DNA from: Periconia sp. R9002
Taxonomy: Eukaryota > Ascomycota > Dothideomycetes > Pleosporales > Periconiaceae
Length of the DNA: 64,000 bases
Assembly: GCA_023627715.1 (NCBI GenBank)
Contig: JAMAHW010000023.1
Span: 124,001 to 188,000, forward strand
Direction: 5' to 3'
The translations under genes were made by a program, and so were the position numbers. A model generated the notes under the pieces. It worked only from the letters and a program-made list of their open reading frames with translations, made no database searches and was not told where the DNA came from. This document shows, one piece after another, positions 22,631 to 34,581 of this stretch. Within the stretch, counting starts at the first letter, position 1. Each line of letters opens with the position of its first letter.

Positions 22631-24130
22631 GATTTGGTTAAGACGATGAGATCGTAGTTTGTGGGTATTTGTAATACTCACAATCACAGTATTGGTCCCG
22701 GTCACTTCTACGTAGTCGGATCTTGGAGTCATATATCCTATAATAGGCTTCTAATTTCTAAAATTTGTTGGTAGAATGATCTAGACGGTAATTGGGGCAA
22801 TAATAGGGAATATCGCTATGCCCAATCCGTATCAATATCAACTGGATCTATCTCAGCTGCCAGCAAATCGAAAAGCCATATCTGGCCAGAAGAGATCAGA
22901 TACTGAAACCAGCTTGTAGCTTCTTGAATTATCCTACGATCGATGAATTCCTCAGATCAGAGTCTACCCCAACTTCGCATCTTTCCACCTTCAGCGTAGT
23001 TTCTTGGAGGAGGTTTTGGTGCCCATTCAAGGCTAGCACCTGCTGTGGCTAACTGCCAGAGATTGATGCATTCGCTACAAGGAGATCCAAAATGGCCACG
23101 ATATTCCCATGCGCCATAACGGCTAGCTGTGAAGTGCATATAAGATATTGATGCGAGAGCATAAACGCCAGCTTGAGGTAACAGGAGTATTTTGCCTTAC
23201 CCGGAGCGTTGAGCTACCTGAATCTACCCTGCGATCAGCTGCCTGCGTTGATAACCAGGGTAACAATATTCTGTGATGATTCATTGTTACATTTCATGCT
23301 CGAGATTAGCAGCGACATCGTAGTCAACTTTCTCGTCGAAGTTGACATAGATTGCTGTCAACGTCAGACTACAAGTTTTGATGACCCTGGCGGTGCGTCG
23401 GTCTTCCAGATGGGAACTCTTAAAATCACGAACGCCGCAAAGGGTTCATCTCTGCCACTTTTGTCTATCTTATTTCATCGCGATACTCAATTTTCCCGGT
23501 TGAAGCAACTCACCATCGCATAAATAAATCAGGGCAGGGAGGGTGCTGGACTCAGTCGCACACTGCGTCAATATTCATGCAGGAACCTTGAGAATACCGG
23601 AATGAAGGTTGCTCGGGTATTCGATAATGACTAGGTATTCAACGTGAACACTGTTTAAAATTAGAGTAAGGAAACATTAATGATATTGTAATATCAACAA
23701 CGATAGAGATGGAAATTGGTATACTCGAGTTTGAGGGGACACGATATCACACTTGAACAGCTTCTTCCACTATGTGATTCCAGTATAGCATATTTCGAGC
23801 GGCATTTGCTTATGGAGCACTGAGGAGAGTGAATGCCGGGTTCAAGTAAACAATTCTAACATACACAAACATTTTTTGCCCACTCATGTCATCACAAATC
23901 AAATAGATCCGTCGCAATCCTCCTTGTTTAGTACCTACTTTGAGACAGAAGGGGATGCAGCAGCCATGTACACCGCTGTGATTGGTTATCCGTTACTTTG
24001 TAGGGTTCAACGTTATGTCAGCAATAATAAGCCCTAGCACGGGGCGTAATCTATTAAAAGCAAGCTGGCCTGTACGTGCGGCACAAGTTTGTTCTGACAA
24101 GTGCACACCACTCCCATCTTCCCAGTCGAT
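22631..24130. other. Sparse AT-rich region with repeat debris
   Basis: No supportable gene. A 60-residue minus-strand frame at 22957-23139 (SRYGAWEYRGHFGSPCSECI) has protein-like composition, but I could not extend it. A short stretch at 23239-23284 is related to one at 40555-40600. Confidence 0.5.
23239..23284 (+). repeat. Degenerate dispersed repeat, copy 1
   Basis: Alignable over 46 bases with 40555-40600 (both contain CCAGGGTAACAATA). Nine differences, seven of them transitions, as expected of an old repeat and compatible with RIP. Confidence 0.55.
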
Positions 24131-25677
24131 ATGTATATCGAAATCGACTGTCACTGCGTGATCTGTGGGGGACCCTTCAGTTATCCCCTCGAGGGTCGAT
24201 GGACCAGTATCAAATTGAAATCGGATCGCTCTTGGGCCTATTCGTACTCTGATGAAACAGACAAAGTTTATGATCCTGAAGTGTTGAGTGAGGAAAACAT
24301 AAAGTGGCTGGGACACTCCAGACTATTATCTGGGCATAAAAAGAATACGCCACTTAGGTAAATGCTCTGATGAACCACCATGCAGATACTGACGTAGGCA
24401 GTGTATTCATATCCCGGAGAGGGGTTGTTGGTGATTATGTACATCCGGACTCATTTATTTGCGTGTAATTTCTGACGTACGAAAAGGGCGACTTCAAAAT
24501 TCTGTTTCCCGGAAACAGATATGGAGTAGATGTAAAAGAAGACGAGGGTATATAGCCAGTGATACAAGGTCTTGAAAATTGACTGACTATAGAAGAACTG
24601 GATGAGAACGACGATGGCAACACAGACTGTGAAATGTAGGTTGAATCCTAGACAGTTGTTTGCAATGCTAAGAATACAAGCTTTCACCACTCAGGGTACT
24701 TCTCAAACCACATACGAAAGGGTGTCCTCGCATTTCCCCATCACGAATCATGTTGGAGTGTCCTTGATCGTTTCGTTCTTACGCGCCCAAGCTCTGAGGG
24801 AATAGATAAAAACTGTCTTTTCATGGTAATGCGAGATATGTAAGCTCAGGCAACACCGCCTCCGGCCAACTACCGTACTAAAATTGACTTCACCCAGAGA
24901 TGATCCAGGTACTCCATGGCTTCCCATGGACTATGGTCAGGCTAGAATGGGAAACTGGGAATGTATTCCAGGAGACGAGGTCTGTTCAGAATTATACGTA
25001 CACCCAGTTTGACTCTGACCGTGTTTTAGTTTGTGGTGTGCGACCCTGGTCTGAACCCTTCTGTTCTTGAAAATGTCGTCAAAAACCTTGAAAATTCAAA
25101 TGTATCACTCAACCGTGCGCAAAAACTCCTCCACAGGGCGGCGAAATTATCGGCGCCGCACAAGTTTGCGACGAAGCTTTTGCAAAAATCACAACCAGAT
25201 CCAAACAAGGCCTCGACAACGGCGACGGCAGATGCACTGCTCAATCTTGCCAGAAAGGTTTTGAATGATCCATTCGCTCGGATACCTTACGACATCACGC
25301 TGGAGATCATGTCATATCTTCCCGCTCAATCTGTGCTTACCTGGATAATAGCATCTCATCGCATATACGAGCAGAGCTGCCAGGTTGCTTTCTGGCAACG
25401 GATGGTTCGAGTCGATATAATTCCCTGGTTTCCCGAGCTCCAGCCTTTGCTCGAACAGTACGAGAAGTCTGCATCCGCGAATGGCTTTCGAGCATGCACG
25501 GATATCAAACGTTTGTACATTTACGTCCAGTATGCTACCGATCCGGATGCTGGAAGACCTGGTCCGTTGATGGGTATCGCGAATCGCCGAAGAATCATAA
25601 AAGCGTGTCAAGCATTTGTAGAGCCTTATTTCCAGTACCTGGATAACTCTTGCAATCCACTAGCTAATGTTGCTTGA
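24131..25677 (+). CDS. F-box-type protein with N-terminal CxxC motif
   Basis: Best model has six exons: 24131..24357, 24402..24438, 24593..24635, 24695..24839, 24898..24979, 25030..25677 (393 residues), all junctions phase-consistent. It fits a large fungal family that starts with a Cys motif and carries an internal F-box. Seen here: CHCVICGGPFSYP, then WLGHSRLLSG and SVFISRRGVVGDY; AFPHHESCWSVLDRF; MDYGQARMGNWECIPGDEF; and the F-box-like DPFARIPYDITLEIMSYLPA with FWQRMVRVDIIPWF. F-box proteins recruit substrates to SCF ubiquitin ligases. Exons 2-3 are the least certain, since the 154-nt intron at 24439-24592 could hold extra coding sequence. The first ATG gives a very short N-terminus. Confidence 0.7.
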
Positions 25678-27616
25678 CTCCGACGTCGAGGTTTCGTCCT
25701 GTGGTCACCGTCATTTAATGTTTAAATCTGCATGGGTTGAGCGATGTTGTCCCTACGAGTCTCCTATAAAATTGATAATGCTTGAATGCACACGTTATTT
25801 TTGAATACGCTGCTTTATCATGTTTCTTTTTAGGCGTCTTTCGAACTGCCTAGGTAGTGACCCGGTTCTTTTTATAGCAGCTCAGGCCATATATGCAAAC
25901 ATGATTTGTATTTCTTCGCCATTTTTCAATTGACCTGTTGTTTAAACCCAGACAAGATCCAAGAGTCTCCTGCTCACACTACCCACTGGCAATTTCCTAA
26001 CTCTCTACGTATCCCTTCTCCCAGCTTATCAGCTTTTCCTTAAATTGTGAGTGATATTTCTGATACTTTTCTTGTCCACATCCGTGTATAAGTGCCCACG
26101 CTCTATTCTATTACCTGCTCGCATGTTCGGCGGTAAGGCGAACATGACAAAGAGAACAGCACTTGAGAAGGCGGTAAGTGATTAAGATATGATGTTTTCA
26201 CCAAACACCCAGTACGCAGCCGGAGTCGAGGAAAAATCTATTTTAAATTCGAACCCTCCAGCATAGGTAGTAGATTGTTAACATGGCTATAAAACGTCGC
26301 GGTGATTAAAGGATTCTAGCGCCTTGTTGGTTTTCCTCTTCGGGCCATACTTCACTAACTTCCCCGGCTAAAGCTCCTTGTTTTCTCATCGTCGAACTTC
26401 ACGCGGCAATTATTCCCCCGATCGGACAATAATCAATCAATCTACTTCTAAATTCGTAAAGGCAGCAAACACGCCCGAGACGGCTCTAAAATTCTTGGTT
26501 TTCTGTCATTCGACGAGGATTCCCGTGCTGCCTCCACAACCAAACTTAGTAACGTATTGTCGCTGAGTATTCCTTGATTAGCTTTGCGAAGATGGTTGAT
26601 AAATGTATGACCAGTGGTGTTGTGGCAGCTTTTTCTTATACGGGTGATAGTGCCATATTCTGGCTTTCATCTAAGAACCGTGCCATATTCATGCACCACT
26701 TCATTCCTTACAAGAGCAGTATATGCCTATTATTTATACGCTACAGATGGAAGAGAATTGACTACACACTTCACACCGAAGAGTTTCCCGTATACCATTT
26801 TGAAGGTTACAATCGAGTAATGTTAGGGATTTTTGCACGTTCACTTCGCGTCAACGTACCTCGCATGATTGCATGCAGAAACCCAATCCTCACAGTGAAT
26901 CCGTGAACCATCCGTACGTACCTTGTATGGGTCATTCGCGTACATTTGTACAACCATGAACAAGTAGGTACCGGCTCCACAAAAATCCGTGCTGTTCACC
27001 TGGGTCGGACGTACTTCCTAACTAAGTTAGTTATAGATTTCTGCGATGAATGCATTTCCGATGTGCGTCATAACGGGAAACATGTATAGTTTGATATGGA
27101 TTTAATGGTCGGAGGCGGGTAAGGTAACGACATGTAGTTTCAAAGTATTATTCCAATCTAGTTGTTGTGTACAGCCCCTGCAGAACGGTGGCGAATACTT
27201 TCAGGTGTGTCGTGCGAGAACCTCCGGTCCCTCCGAAAACATGCGACTCAAGGCCGGCTATGGAAGCTGGAGATATTCGGCAGTTCGCGATCCTTTCTCA
27301 TGCTCAGAAGGTGCTAAGGATGAGCCACCTGAGCTGCTCAGTAATTGGCCACAATACTGGCCATCTTGGATTAGGCCCTCAATGTCGACCGACTTCTATA
27401 AAATTTTCCCATTGATGCTTGGAACAAGTGGAAGGTGCTCGGGGCGTGCGAAATTGACCTCTGGAGCACTCGCGCGTAGAGATAGTACTGTTGCGATCAA
27501 TTTTAACAAACGTCTAAATCTCGAAAATTGTTTATAACAGACATGTTGTCTGCTGCAACTCTTTTGTTTCTTGCATCTTTTCTACATCCCATCACCTGAG
27601 CTCCTCATTTTCGACC
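25678..27616. other. Gene-poor stretch
   Basis: About 1.9 kb with no supportable gene. Open frames at 26574-26906 and 27205-27537 have no motifs. The right end is the promoter of the secreted-protein gene at 27617. Confidence 0.55.
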
Positions 27617-28230
27617 ATGCCTTCCACTATGGCATCTGCCGTTCTCCTCGCCCTCTCAACTCTTGCGCTGGCATCTCCGTTGTCTTCATCTCCTCTCTCC
27701 TCTCGTGCCTCGACTCGCACAGGAAAAGTATTCCTCTACCACAATGATGGCAATCTTGCGCTTGGCTCTAAGGTTGGATGTCTCGATGTGAACGGTCGTC
27801 TCATTCTCGAATCTTCTGCATGCGCCAGCTACACGACCCCAACTTCAGCCATCGCCATTGCACACACCAGCGCTGGTGAATGCGGCTTCCATTTCGACAA
27901 CGAACCCCAGAACCCCGATCAAACTGGAGCCAGGTGGAGTGCTTTCAGGTGCAAGAGCGAGGGTACGGGGTCGCACGACTATCCAGATCAATTCGCTCTC
28001 ATGGTATGTTGACAGTTACAACTCGCATTATAAATTGGGATATAGCTGATGAGCAGTAGGAGTCCAACGGTAACACGTATGTGGTCACGACTGCGGGTTC
28101 TGGTGCTAATTGGGGGGTATTTACCAAAAGTCTGCCAAAGGGAAATGGGGATGCGATTGATGTATTCACCAGGGCTTCTAACTTGGGAGAAGGCAGTATC
28201 GACATGCTCTGGGTTTTCAAGGATGTATAA
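27617..28230 (+). CDS. Small secreted protein, member of a local two-gene family
   Basis: Two exons, 27617..28003 and 28060..28230, 185 residues. The intron (GTATGT...GCAGTAG, phase 0) joins YPDQFALM to ESNGNTYVV. A second ATG at 27629 is an equally plausible start. The signal peptide runs ASAVLLALSTLALASPLSS. The mature part has VGCLDVNGRLILESSACASY, TSAGECGFHF and a C-terminus ending MLWVFKDV. The same layout (I/V-GCL-V-G...CA...TSAG-CGF...VF..N...M..F..V) recurs in the protein at 42273. No known domain recognised. A secreted effector or surface protein is inference from size and cysteines only. Confidence 0.75.
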
Positions 28231-28613
28231 GCGCTGGACTCAGTATTGGTTGCGATAAGGAGTTGTGACTAGTTGTACAATAACTTTGTGGGGAATGTGA
28301 ATGCCGTCTTCATGTTGGGATGAGCACATGTGCGCTGTCATGTGATACTAGTGATTCATGGATTGTGCGTTCGTTCACTACTCTGGAAAGCAGGGTACAC
28401 CGACCCAATCACCTAGCAAGAAAAGGTGATAATGGTCGCACAGTGACTCACAATTGCCTACGCGTCTGAGCTAGCTTAGTAATAGGCACCAACCTGCCTT
28501 CAGGTTGAGGATCATATTAAAAAGCAGCACTTGAGCTTTGGATCTCTCCGAGCTATCGACAACGAGATCATACGTCCATATATCCAACCATCGCCAAGTT
28601 CAATCCAATCAGG
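28231..28613. other. Short intergenic region
   Basis: 3' flank of the secreted-protein gene and 5' flank of the small gene at 28614. Nothing else seen. Confidence 0.5.
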
Positions 28614-28967
28614 ATGGCTCCAATTACCAACAACGACCAGCACGGCACAAAAGAACTGAACACGGGCAATGCCAAGGTGAGTGCACTGCTTTAGAAGACA
28701 ATGAAAAGGTGTTTACAAGATGAAAAGTCCAAGGAACCTAATTTCGTTAATGAATTACTGCGCGTCATCGAGGAACTCTCCAACCCCGCCTTTACTGAAT
28801 ACGAATCCAAAGACGTACTCAACTATGCAATCAAATGTTGTAATGCACTTCTGGAGGAGTTCCAAAAGATGGAACTTGTAGGGAACGAGTACGCGGCAAG
28901 TGCGGCAGGTGCATGTCGTCGCATGGCTACGACCAAGAACGACCTTTGTGTCAAGAGCAAACTATGA
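28614..28967 (+). CDS. Small helical protein, splicing uncertain
   Basis: The start ATG at 28614 opens MAPITNNDQHGTKELNTGNA. The frame meets a TAG at 28692. A donor GTGAGT at 28677 and an acceptor that removes a multiple of three (near 28727 or 28733) would join it to EPNFVNELLRVIEELSNPAF, YESKDVLNYAIKCCNALLEE and a stop at 28965-28967. This gives about 99-101 residues, mostly helical, with four Cys. Neither acceptor is strong, so an isolated ORF from the ATG at 28701 is the alternative. Family not recognised. The MAP- start resembles the family A proteins further right, but no clear relationship could be shown. Confidence 0.4.
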
Positions 28968-31222
28968 GTGATGCTGCCTTACAGAGGCTTAGCTTCAGAA
29001 TATTGCTGTTGTTGTTGTTATTTGTTTTCCGTCTTGTGAAAGGACCTCCCGAAAGGTATTCAGACGTGCTATACTAAGGAAATTACGTATAAGCCCTACT
29101 ACGTAAGCAGCATCTATCTCACCTTAAATAGCCTATTTAGGTGAAGAGTAGCTACCGCTGATTAAAAGGTTAGCTCCGCTAGTTAAGGCAATCATATAGT
29201 GTTTATAGTCTGAAGACTGAGGGTCGGGTTCTTGAAGAAGACGAGGGGTGATACCTAAAGGCAGATACTCAACGCCAAAGGCGAGCTTCAGGATATTGCA
29301 TGGGTCTGAATGACTTGAAAGGACCATCTGGGACCGCGGTCGATTGGTAAATCGCTGTATCGATCATGCGTTGCAATGGTGACCAGGAAATGAGGTACAG
29401 AAACAGCTGTTACGGTACTTTGTACTTGCACCTAGTGTTTGGATATGGAATCAATACAAAACTTACGAATAACTTGATTTTACTCTTCATTACGATGTCG
29501 TGTGTACATGTCCCGGTCGCAGGCGTGTCTGTAGTGTTTCGTGTCATCAGCGTATGTGATTTGATGTCTCGAGCGATGGTGTTACGAACTATTAGTTTGT
29601 GGTCGCAAGACAATGAGGATGGCTGAGACCCATTGACAAAGATTGTTTATCTCTGTATTTCGTTTCCAGGAAATGTAGACCCTCACTTCCACTTCATTGT
29701 AATTTGCCTTGATTCTTTCTTAAGCCATATGGGGTCCCGGAATAGCGAAGCCCAGATTTCGAACGTTCCTCTTCCTTAATGTCGTCGAACGTTTATTCCT
29801 CTCAATGCTCTACCACTTGACAAGGCCACCGTCAATGTGGAGAAGGACATCCAGTAAGAAAAGATCGAAGGATATGAGGAACGCATCGAACCTCGATGAT
29901 GAATGTTTCAATTACTTGAAAAGCTGTGTCAAGGACTCGAGGGGCCACTGAAACTTATAGGAAATGGCGACATTAATGTTTGAGCATATATAAAAACCAA
30001 ACCAGTGCAATCCTTGGTCGGCCAATTTTTGCATCTCTTACAATAGATAGTTATCGAGGGATAGGGTTTGGAAAAAGGCAACTACCACGAGTGATTGTAC
30101 AGTCCCATTGTCTTCTCGAAACCACTCTCCACCATACCACGTTGCCCCACTCCGAGTCTTCCAAAGGTCCTACTCTGATCATCGTACCACGCAGCGTGTT
30201 GAATTACTAGACGACCGACGGAAGAACATGTTTCATTAACCTCCGTACCTACTTTTACGATGAACCGCAAGTATTCGACTCAAAAACCTGTTTGTTTTTC
30301 GTTGATATGGCTTCGATGGCGACTACGGGTAGCCATCAAGTAAATAAATTAGCCACTAAGGTCTCATAGACAGTGAAATGCTTGAACGCTATGAACGGTG
30401 TTATTATATCCAGAACACCACTCTTCAACGAATACTACAGTCTCCAGAGCGCCATGAGCCTCCTGGAATTATTTCTGGGAGAGAGTACAACTGAAATAAC
30501 TGCGTTTAGTATTAAAGAAAAAAGGCCTTGTACTGACATCGCTGTGCTTCTTAACGTCGAAAAATCTTCAGGCGGGGGGTACGACTCTACAATGATGACA
30601 AACGCAGCGTCATTCTTGTCATATTCAGATTGACCGTTGCGATTCGAAACCCCGAGCACACCATGTCCAATAGACATCCGGTCAACAGTTACCCTCGTCC
30701 TACGTTTGAAACGATACATTATACTTTGTCCTCCAACGAACGCTGGCCTCCACCAAAAACGTTGATAGAACATTTACAGAGATCAAAGGATGGAAAGTTG
30801 CGATTCTAGGGCGACACCTTTGAATATCGAAAAAAAAATTTGGGCTGTCACATCAAAAGTGTTTTCCTCCTCGCCAACGATTGGTGTATCACTCACGGTA
30901 TTGACACGGGGCAAGAATCACAGGTAACGTCTTTAGCAGGGACACGCGCACAGACAACTATTTTCGGATTGTAGGATATTGGTTTGGAAATCACACAATT
31001 CTGTGCTTTGAGACGAAGAGAAAGGATATAAAGCAGGCCACATCCTTCATTATATCGTGTTCAATGTGATTCCATAGCTTTCTGCATAGTGCAAAGGCCT
31101 TATGACAAGAAGAACCTTTCGTACTGGGTGGAGTAGGCTTCAAAGTTACATACATACGCAATGACCTTTGAGCGTTGTACCCTACCCTTCCCACATAGCA
31201 TCGTATCATTCTAAACCGCTCA
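28968..31222. other. Gene-poor stretch
   Basis: About 2.2 kb without a supportable gene. Open frames at 29366-29626, 29980-30210 and 30373-30773 are short, on both strands, and lack motifs. Confidence 0.55.
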
Positions 31223-31540
31223 CTACATATCTTCATCACTTATCAGACCGCGCCAAGGGCTAGAACTGTCGGAGCTTTCATCGTTTCTGGTGGGTTCCTC
31301 CTTACCCCCATCGCTATCTTCTGAGAAGCGCATATGCTGTTCCCAAGTACTAGAGTTGCCAGAGGATACAGTAGGAGACGCACCAACCGGACTCGAAGAG
31401 ATGTGGTTGTTGCCGATGGTAGCCCCCACTTCGCCATCCATTTCTGCGCTGCGACTGACGTCTTCCTTCCTCAGAGTGGCCAAAGTCTCCTTCAGTTGCC
31501 ATTCCGCCCGAGTGATGAGGTCGTTTCGTCGTTTGATCAT
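31223..31540 (-). CDS. Second frame of gene A1: coiled coil and Ser-rich tail
   Basis: A 105-residue frame starting MIKRRNDLITRAEWQLKETL and ending in a Ser/Asp-rich tail (SPWRGLISDEDM). Its ATG overlaps the TGA of the upstream A1 frame as ATGA at 31537-31540. Coding sense continues upstream in this frame (LENHQARRGE), so it probably was, or is, the C-terminal half of A1 after a one-base shift. Reinitiation or an unrecognised splice is the alternative. Confidence 0.45.
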   Translation of the reverse strand: MIKRRNDLITRAEWQLKETLATLRKEDVSRSAEMDGEVGATIGNNHISSSPVGASPTVSSGNSSTWEQHMRFSEDSDGGKEEPTRNDESSDSSSPWRGLISDEDM

Positions 31541-32066
31541 TTCACCACGTCGGGCCTGGTGGTTTTCGAGAGGTCCCTCAACTCCACTATCAATTTATGC
31601 TGCTCTTCCGTCTGAAGAGTAATTTCTTTGTTCAGTTGGGCTAGCTGATGGACCGTTAGCATCCACAAATATTTCCAATGTCACGACACTTGCCTGGTTA
31701 AGAGTTTCGTATTCAGCCTTATGTTTTTTCGCATCGTCTTTAAGTTTCTGAAGCGTAGCTTCGAAATCCTTTCAAGAACCTGTCAGTCTAACAGAACATA
31801 TGAGAATCGTTGGTAGTCACATACGTGGTGTTTGTCTTTAGAGATGTCGGCGTTGGCTTGTTTCTTCGAGGTCGGCGTTAGCTCATTCACTCCACAGTAT
31901 CATTGAACTTTTACGCACCTGCTTCTTGCCACTCTTGTCCTCCGGAGCTTCGGAGTTGGCTCGTTTCTGGGAGGCCATCGTTAGATTAGTCCGCGGAATC
32001 ATTGGAACTATTACACACCTTGCCTTTCGCATCGTTGGCCTTGCCGTTGGTGGTTTTGGGCGCCAT
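31537..32066 (-). CDS. Family A protein A1: mini-exon coiled-coil protein
   Basis: Five exons: complement(31537..31644, 31694..31768, 31825..31863, 31919..31966, 32019..32066), 105 residues in this frame. The coding pieces of the first four exons are 16, 16, 13 and 25 codons, and every intron is in phase 0. Products in order: MAPKTTNGKANDAKGK; KRANSEAPEDKSGKKQ; KQANADISKDKHH; DFEATLQKLKDDAKKHKAEY; LAQLNKEITLQTEEQHKLIV. It is Lys/Asn-rich at the start and a coiled coil later. Exons 2-3 with their preceding introns are tandem copies. The fourth intron has a GC donor (GCAAGT...GCTAAC...CATCAG). The frame ends at TGA 31537, where a second frame takes over. Family not recognised; it resembles genes at 36553 and 39639. 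Confidence 0.6.
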
Positions 32067-32423
32067 GATGTTAGGATATTGTGGCGGAATCGAGGAATAT
32101 AGAGGATAAGGTTGCAGATATGGGCAGTGGAGAGTTATAAGGAGCTTCGGTTATTCATCGGGATAATAGTTACCCTATCCCGGGTGAATACAAGTAGGGC
32201 CAGATTGTGCACGTGACAAGTTTTGAAGCATCACCTCTCACCTAGCAGCTTCAAATTACACTGTGAGAGCCATTTCTCTCACCTTTCTCGCTTAGACGCG
32301 TCTATAAATATTTGTGCTCTATCCCATTACCTTCTCTCCTCCTCCACCCTCCAAATCCTGTTCACCATCAATTCATCAACCCTCCTCAAACATGATAACG
32401 AATAACCCAGGCGCCTTCAGGAC
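32067..32423. promoter_or_regulatory. Divergent promoter between A1 and B1
   Basis: Start codons of A1 (-) and B1 (+) lie 357 bases apart. The B1 side has repeated CTCTCACCT-type tracts, and the minus-strand side has GGCAGTGGAGAGTTATAAGG. Similar TCTCC/TCTCACC tracts lie upstream of the genes at 36887 and 38622. Confidence 0.45.
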
Positions 32424-33218
32424 ATGAGTATCACAAGTGAAGATTGCCCTTCCTGCGTTCTGAGCACTTCTAAGGTCAAGATTTCAATCGGTTTCACATT
32501 TTACAGGTCGAAGAAGACGAAGCAGACATCCCAACATCTTATCGCATTCCTGCCAGGTGGGGAGCGCACAAGAATCGAAACCATCGACTACAAATCCTGC
32601 GATCACCATGTCTTTGGCATGCCAATAGAGACAACGAAAACTTGGGAGGATTGGGTGCGCTCTTTCCACACAGCATGGAACAAGCACCACGGAATTCCGT
32701 CGTTCAAAGCATCCTACGCACCCCCAAAGAAGCGTAGTACAAAGAAGAAGAAGATGAGACAACAGCAAACAGTTACATCCACCCAGCCATCCGCGAACTC
32801 GAGCAACCAAGCAGCACCTGGCACCCAAGGAGCACCTGTCACCCAAGGAGCACCTGTCACCCAAGGAGCACCCGTTACCCAAGACAGCGGTGACCTTGCG
32901 TTCGATAATTTCTGTGCACGGATGCACATCTACGATTATGATCTGCCCTCTCTAGCGGAGTTCATCAAGAAGCGCTTTTCGTTGAGCACCCCTCCACCAA
33001 CAGACCCCCTTCGGAAGACGAATTGCTATATCGAAGAGTCAGGACACACTTTCTGGCAATTCTTCGAGTTCACTGATTTCATGGACAAGCACACTATCAG
33101 CAAGCATGTTAAGCGTTTCCCTTTCGAAGACTGTCGGAACCACCCACTTCGGGAGCAGTGGCGGAAGGAGTTCGAGGAAGGACTTCGCGAACACTTGAAG
33201 GCTGCGGGATTCGAGTAG
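32424..33218 (+). CDS. Family B protein B1: CxxC-W protein with hexapeptide repeats
   Basis: Single exon, 264 residues. The N-terminal domain starts with CPSC and contains HHVFGMPIETTKTWEDWVRS then FHTAWNKHHGIPSF. A basic stretch (PKKRSTKKKKMRQQ) could be a nuclear localisation signal. Next come four six-residue repeats (AAPGTQ, then GAPVTQ three times). The C-terminal helical part has FDNFCARMHIYDYDLPSLAE and LREQWRKEFEEGLREHL. Three blocks match the protein at 37843 in the same order: CxxC; FG.P.E....W...F..AW..H..I; and GDL...F.AR..I.D.DLP.LA......L...PP.D.LR. I know no named family with this layout, so no function is given. Confidence 0.7.
   Translation: MSITSEDCPSCVLSTSKVKISIGFTFYRSKKTKQTSQHLIAFLPGGERTRIETIDYKSCDHHVFGMPIETTKTWEDWVRSFHTAWNKHHGIPSFKASYAPPKKRSTKKKKMRQQQTVTSTQPSANSSNQAAPGTQGAPVTQGAPVTQGAPVTQDSGDLAFDNFCARMHIYDYDLPSLAEFIKKRFSLSTPPPTDPLRKTNCYIEESGHTFWQFFEFTDFMDKHTISKHVKRFPFEDCRNHPLREQWRKEFEEGLREHLKAAGFE
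32811..32882 (+). repeat. 18-bp coding minisatellite in B1
   Basis: Four 18-nt units in frame, the last three encoding GAPVTQ. Units two and three are identical, which points to recent unit-number change. Confidence 0.9.
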
Positions 33219-34581
33219 ACACAGGCCGAGAGTGGGGATGGTACGGAATGATTTGGAGTCTTCTTATTTCCTATGTTTTTTCTATTTTCAGTGCATACCT
33301 GGCGACCTCTCTGGCGATCTCTACCTCCGGTTACCCATCATCATATCGATCTCAGATGGAATCATTCCGCAGAACTCCTTACTACATCAATACATAGTTA
33401 TCAGATAGTGTCAATATCATAGAGAATAACTTGAATTGTGAAGTTACGTGGAAACAGCGACACCTGAAGTCACGCAAGGCCTATATATGATGATCTATCA
33501 TTGCAACCTACACCTTTCGGGAATCCCTGGCCTTCGCATGCCTCTGATCTTCGAAATTTTTCTGGCAAGTCTCTACATATATTTGGATTAGAGATACCCG
33601 TCACTCTTGATGAATAAAAATCAACAACATAGCTGTACATGCGGACTGAAAAATGTGACCGCGGTAAGACCATATTTCCATAAAGACTATGCTAACTTTT
33701 AGGACATAATATGGAGATGGTCTCAGAAAAGGAAGCAAGAAACGAGAAAGAAGGGATGTAAATCGCTTCTGATGGAGGTATGGGTTGGACGGAAGTGCTA
33801 ATCGCTCATCTCAATCTATGTCTGATCTCTGTTGGTCTTCGTAGGAGCTTTCATCGCATTCTCATCCTTTTTTCTATAGTTTCATTAGGAACATTTGGTC
33901 CTTCATCCATTGTCCTGCATCTTGACCAAATGAACGTTGGGGCATTGGAATCGATTGGCACATTTGTTGCGAGCGGTTTTAATGTTCTGGTCACACTCTA
34001 TCGTTGTTCCGTGAAAGTTGACTCGCTGAAACAGACACGGTCTTTGATTAATGATATACTGCCGACATCTCACGCGTATATCTAGGTTGTAGTGTTCTAT
34101 GCTGTCTCTGAATTCGAACCGATTCCCCTGGAAATCTTCGAGGACGCCCTTGCGATCCGAGGTTCTTCTGATGTTTTCAGTCCCTCAGTAGCGAACATTT
34201 GAACGACATTGACAAGGACCGGCATGTACGTAGATTTGTCGCACCAACCCGTTATTTCTGAATGAGAGACGGTCCCATATCGTCATCGGTTGAGTATTCT
34301 CTCTAGAAACCGGCTAGTCATGACTCGAGACGTTGGCCGACAGATCGGCTTGGCTTGTGGAAGCGAGATTACGTTAGCTAGCTGAAGTTATTTGATATTA
34401 TTTGCTATGCGATGTCTGCCAGATTGCACCTTCGTTTATAAGAAATAACTGTTCTTCAAATTGAAGCAATTTGTTTGAGAACATTATAATGGGGGAAATG
34501 CGTTGCTCAATACCAGTGCACTCCTAGTGCTGCCTCATTACTAAGTGCTAACTAGCAGGACCCTGCCGTGGCTATTCCTAA
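33219..34581. other. Gene-poor stretch
   Basis: No supportable gene. A 101-residue frame at 33780-34085 is hydrophobic in part but lacks motifs and context. Confidence 0.5.

Noticed and set aside
28677..28694. 18-nt intron in the small gene at 28614
   Set aside because: Too short for spliceosomal removal. Longer in-frame alternatives were preferred and the gene marked uncertain.
34100..34130. Possible tRNA B box (TTCGAACC-like)
   Set aside because: No matching A box or cloverleaf around it; no tRNA was supportable anywhere in the window.
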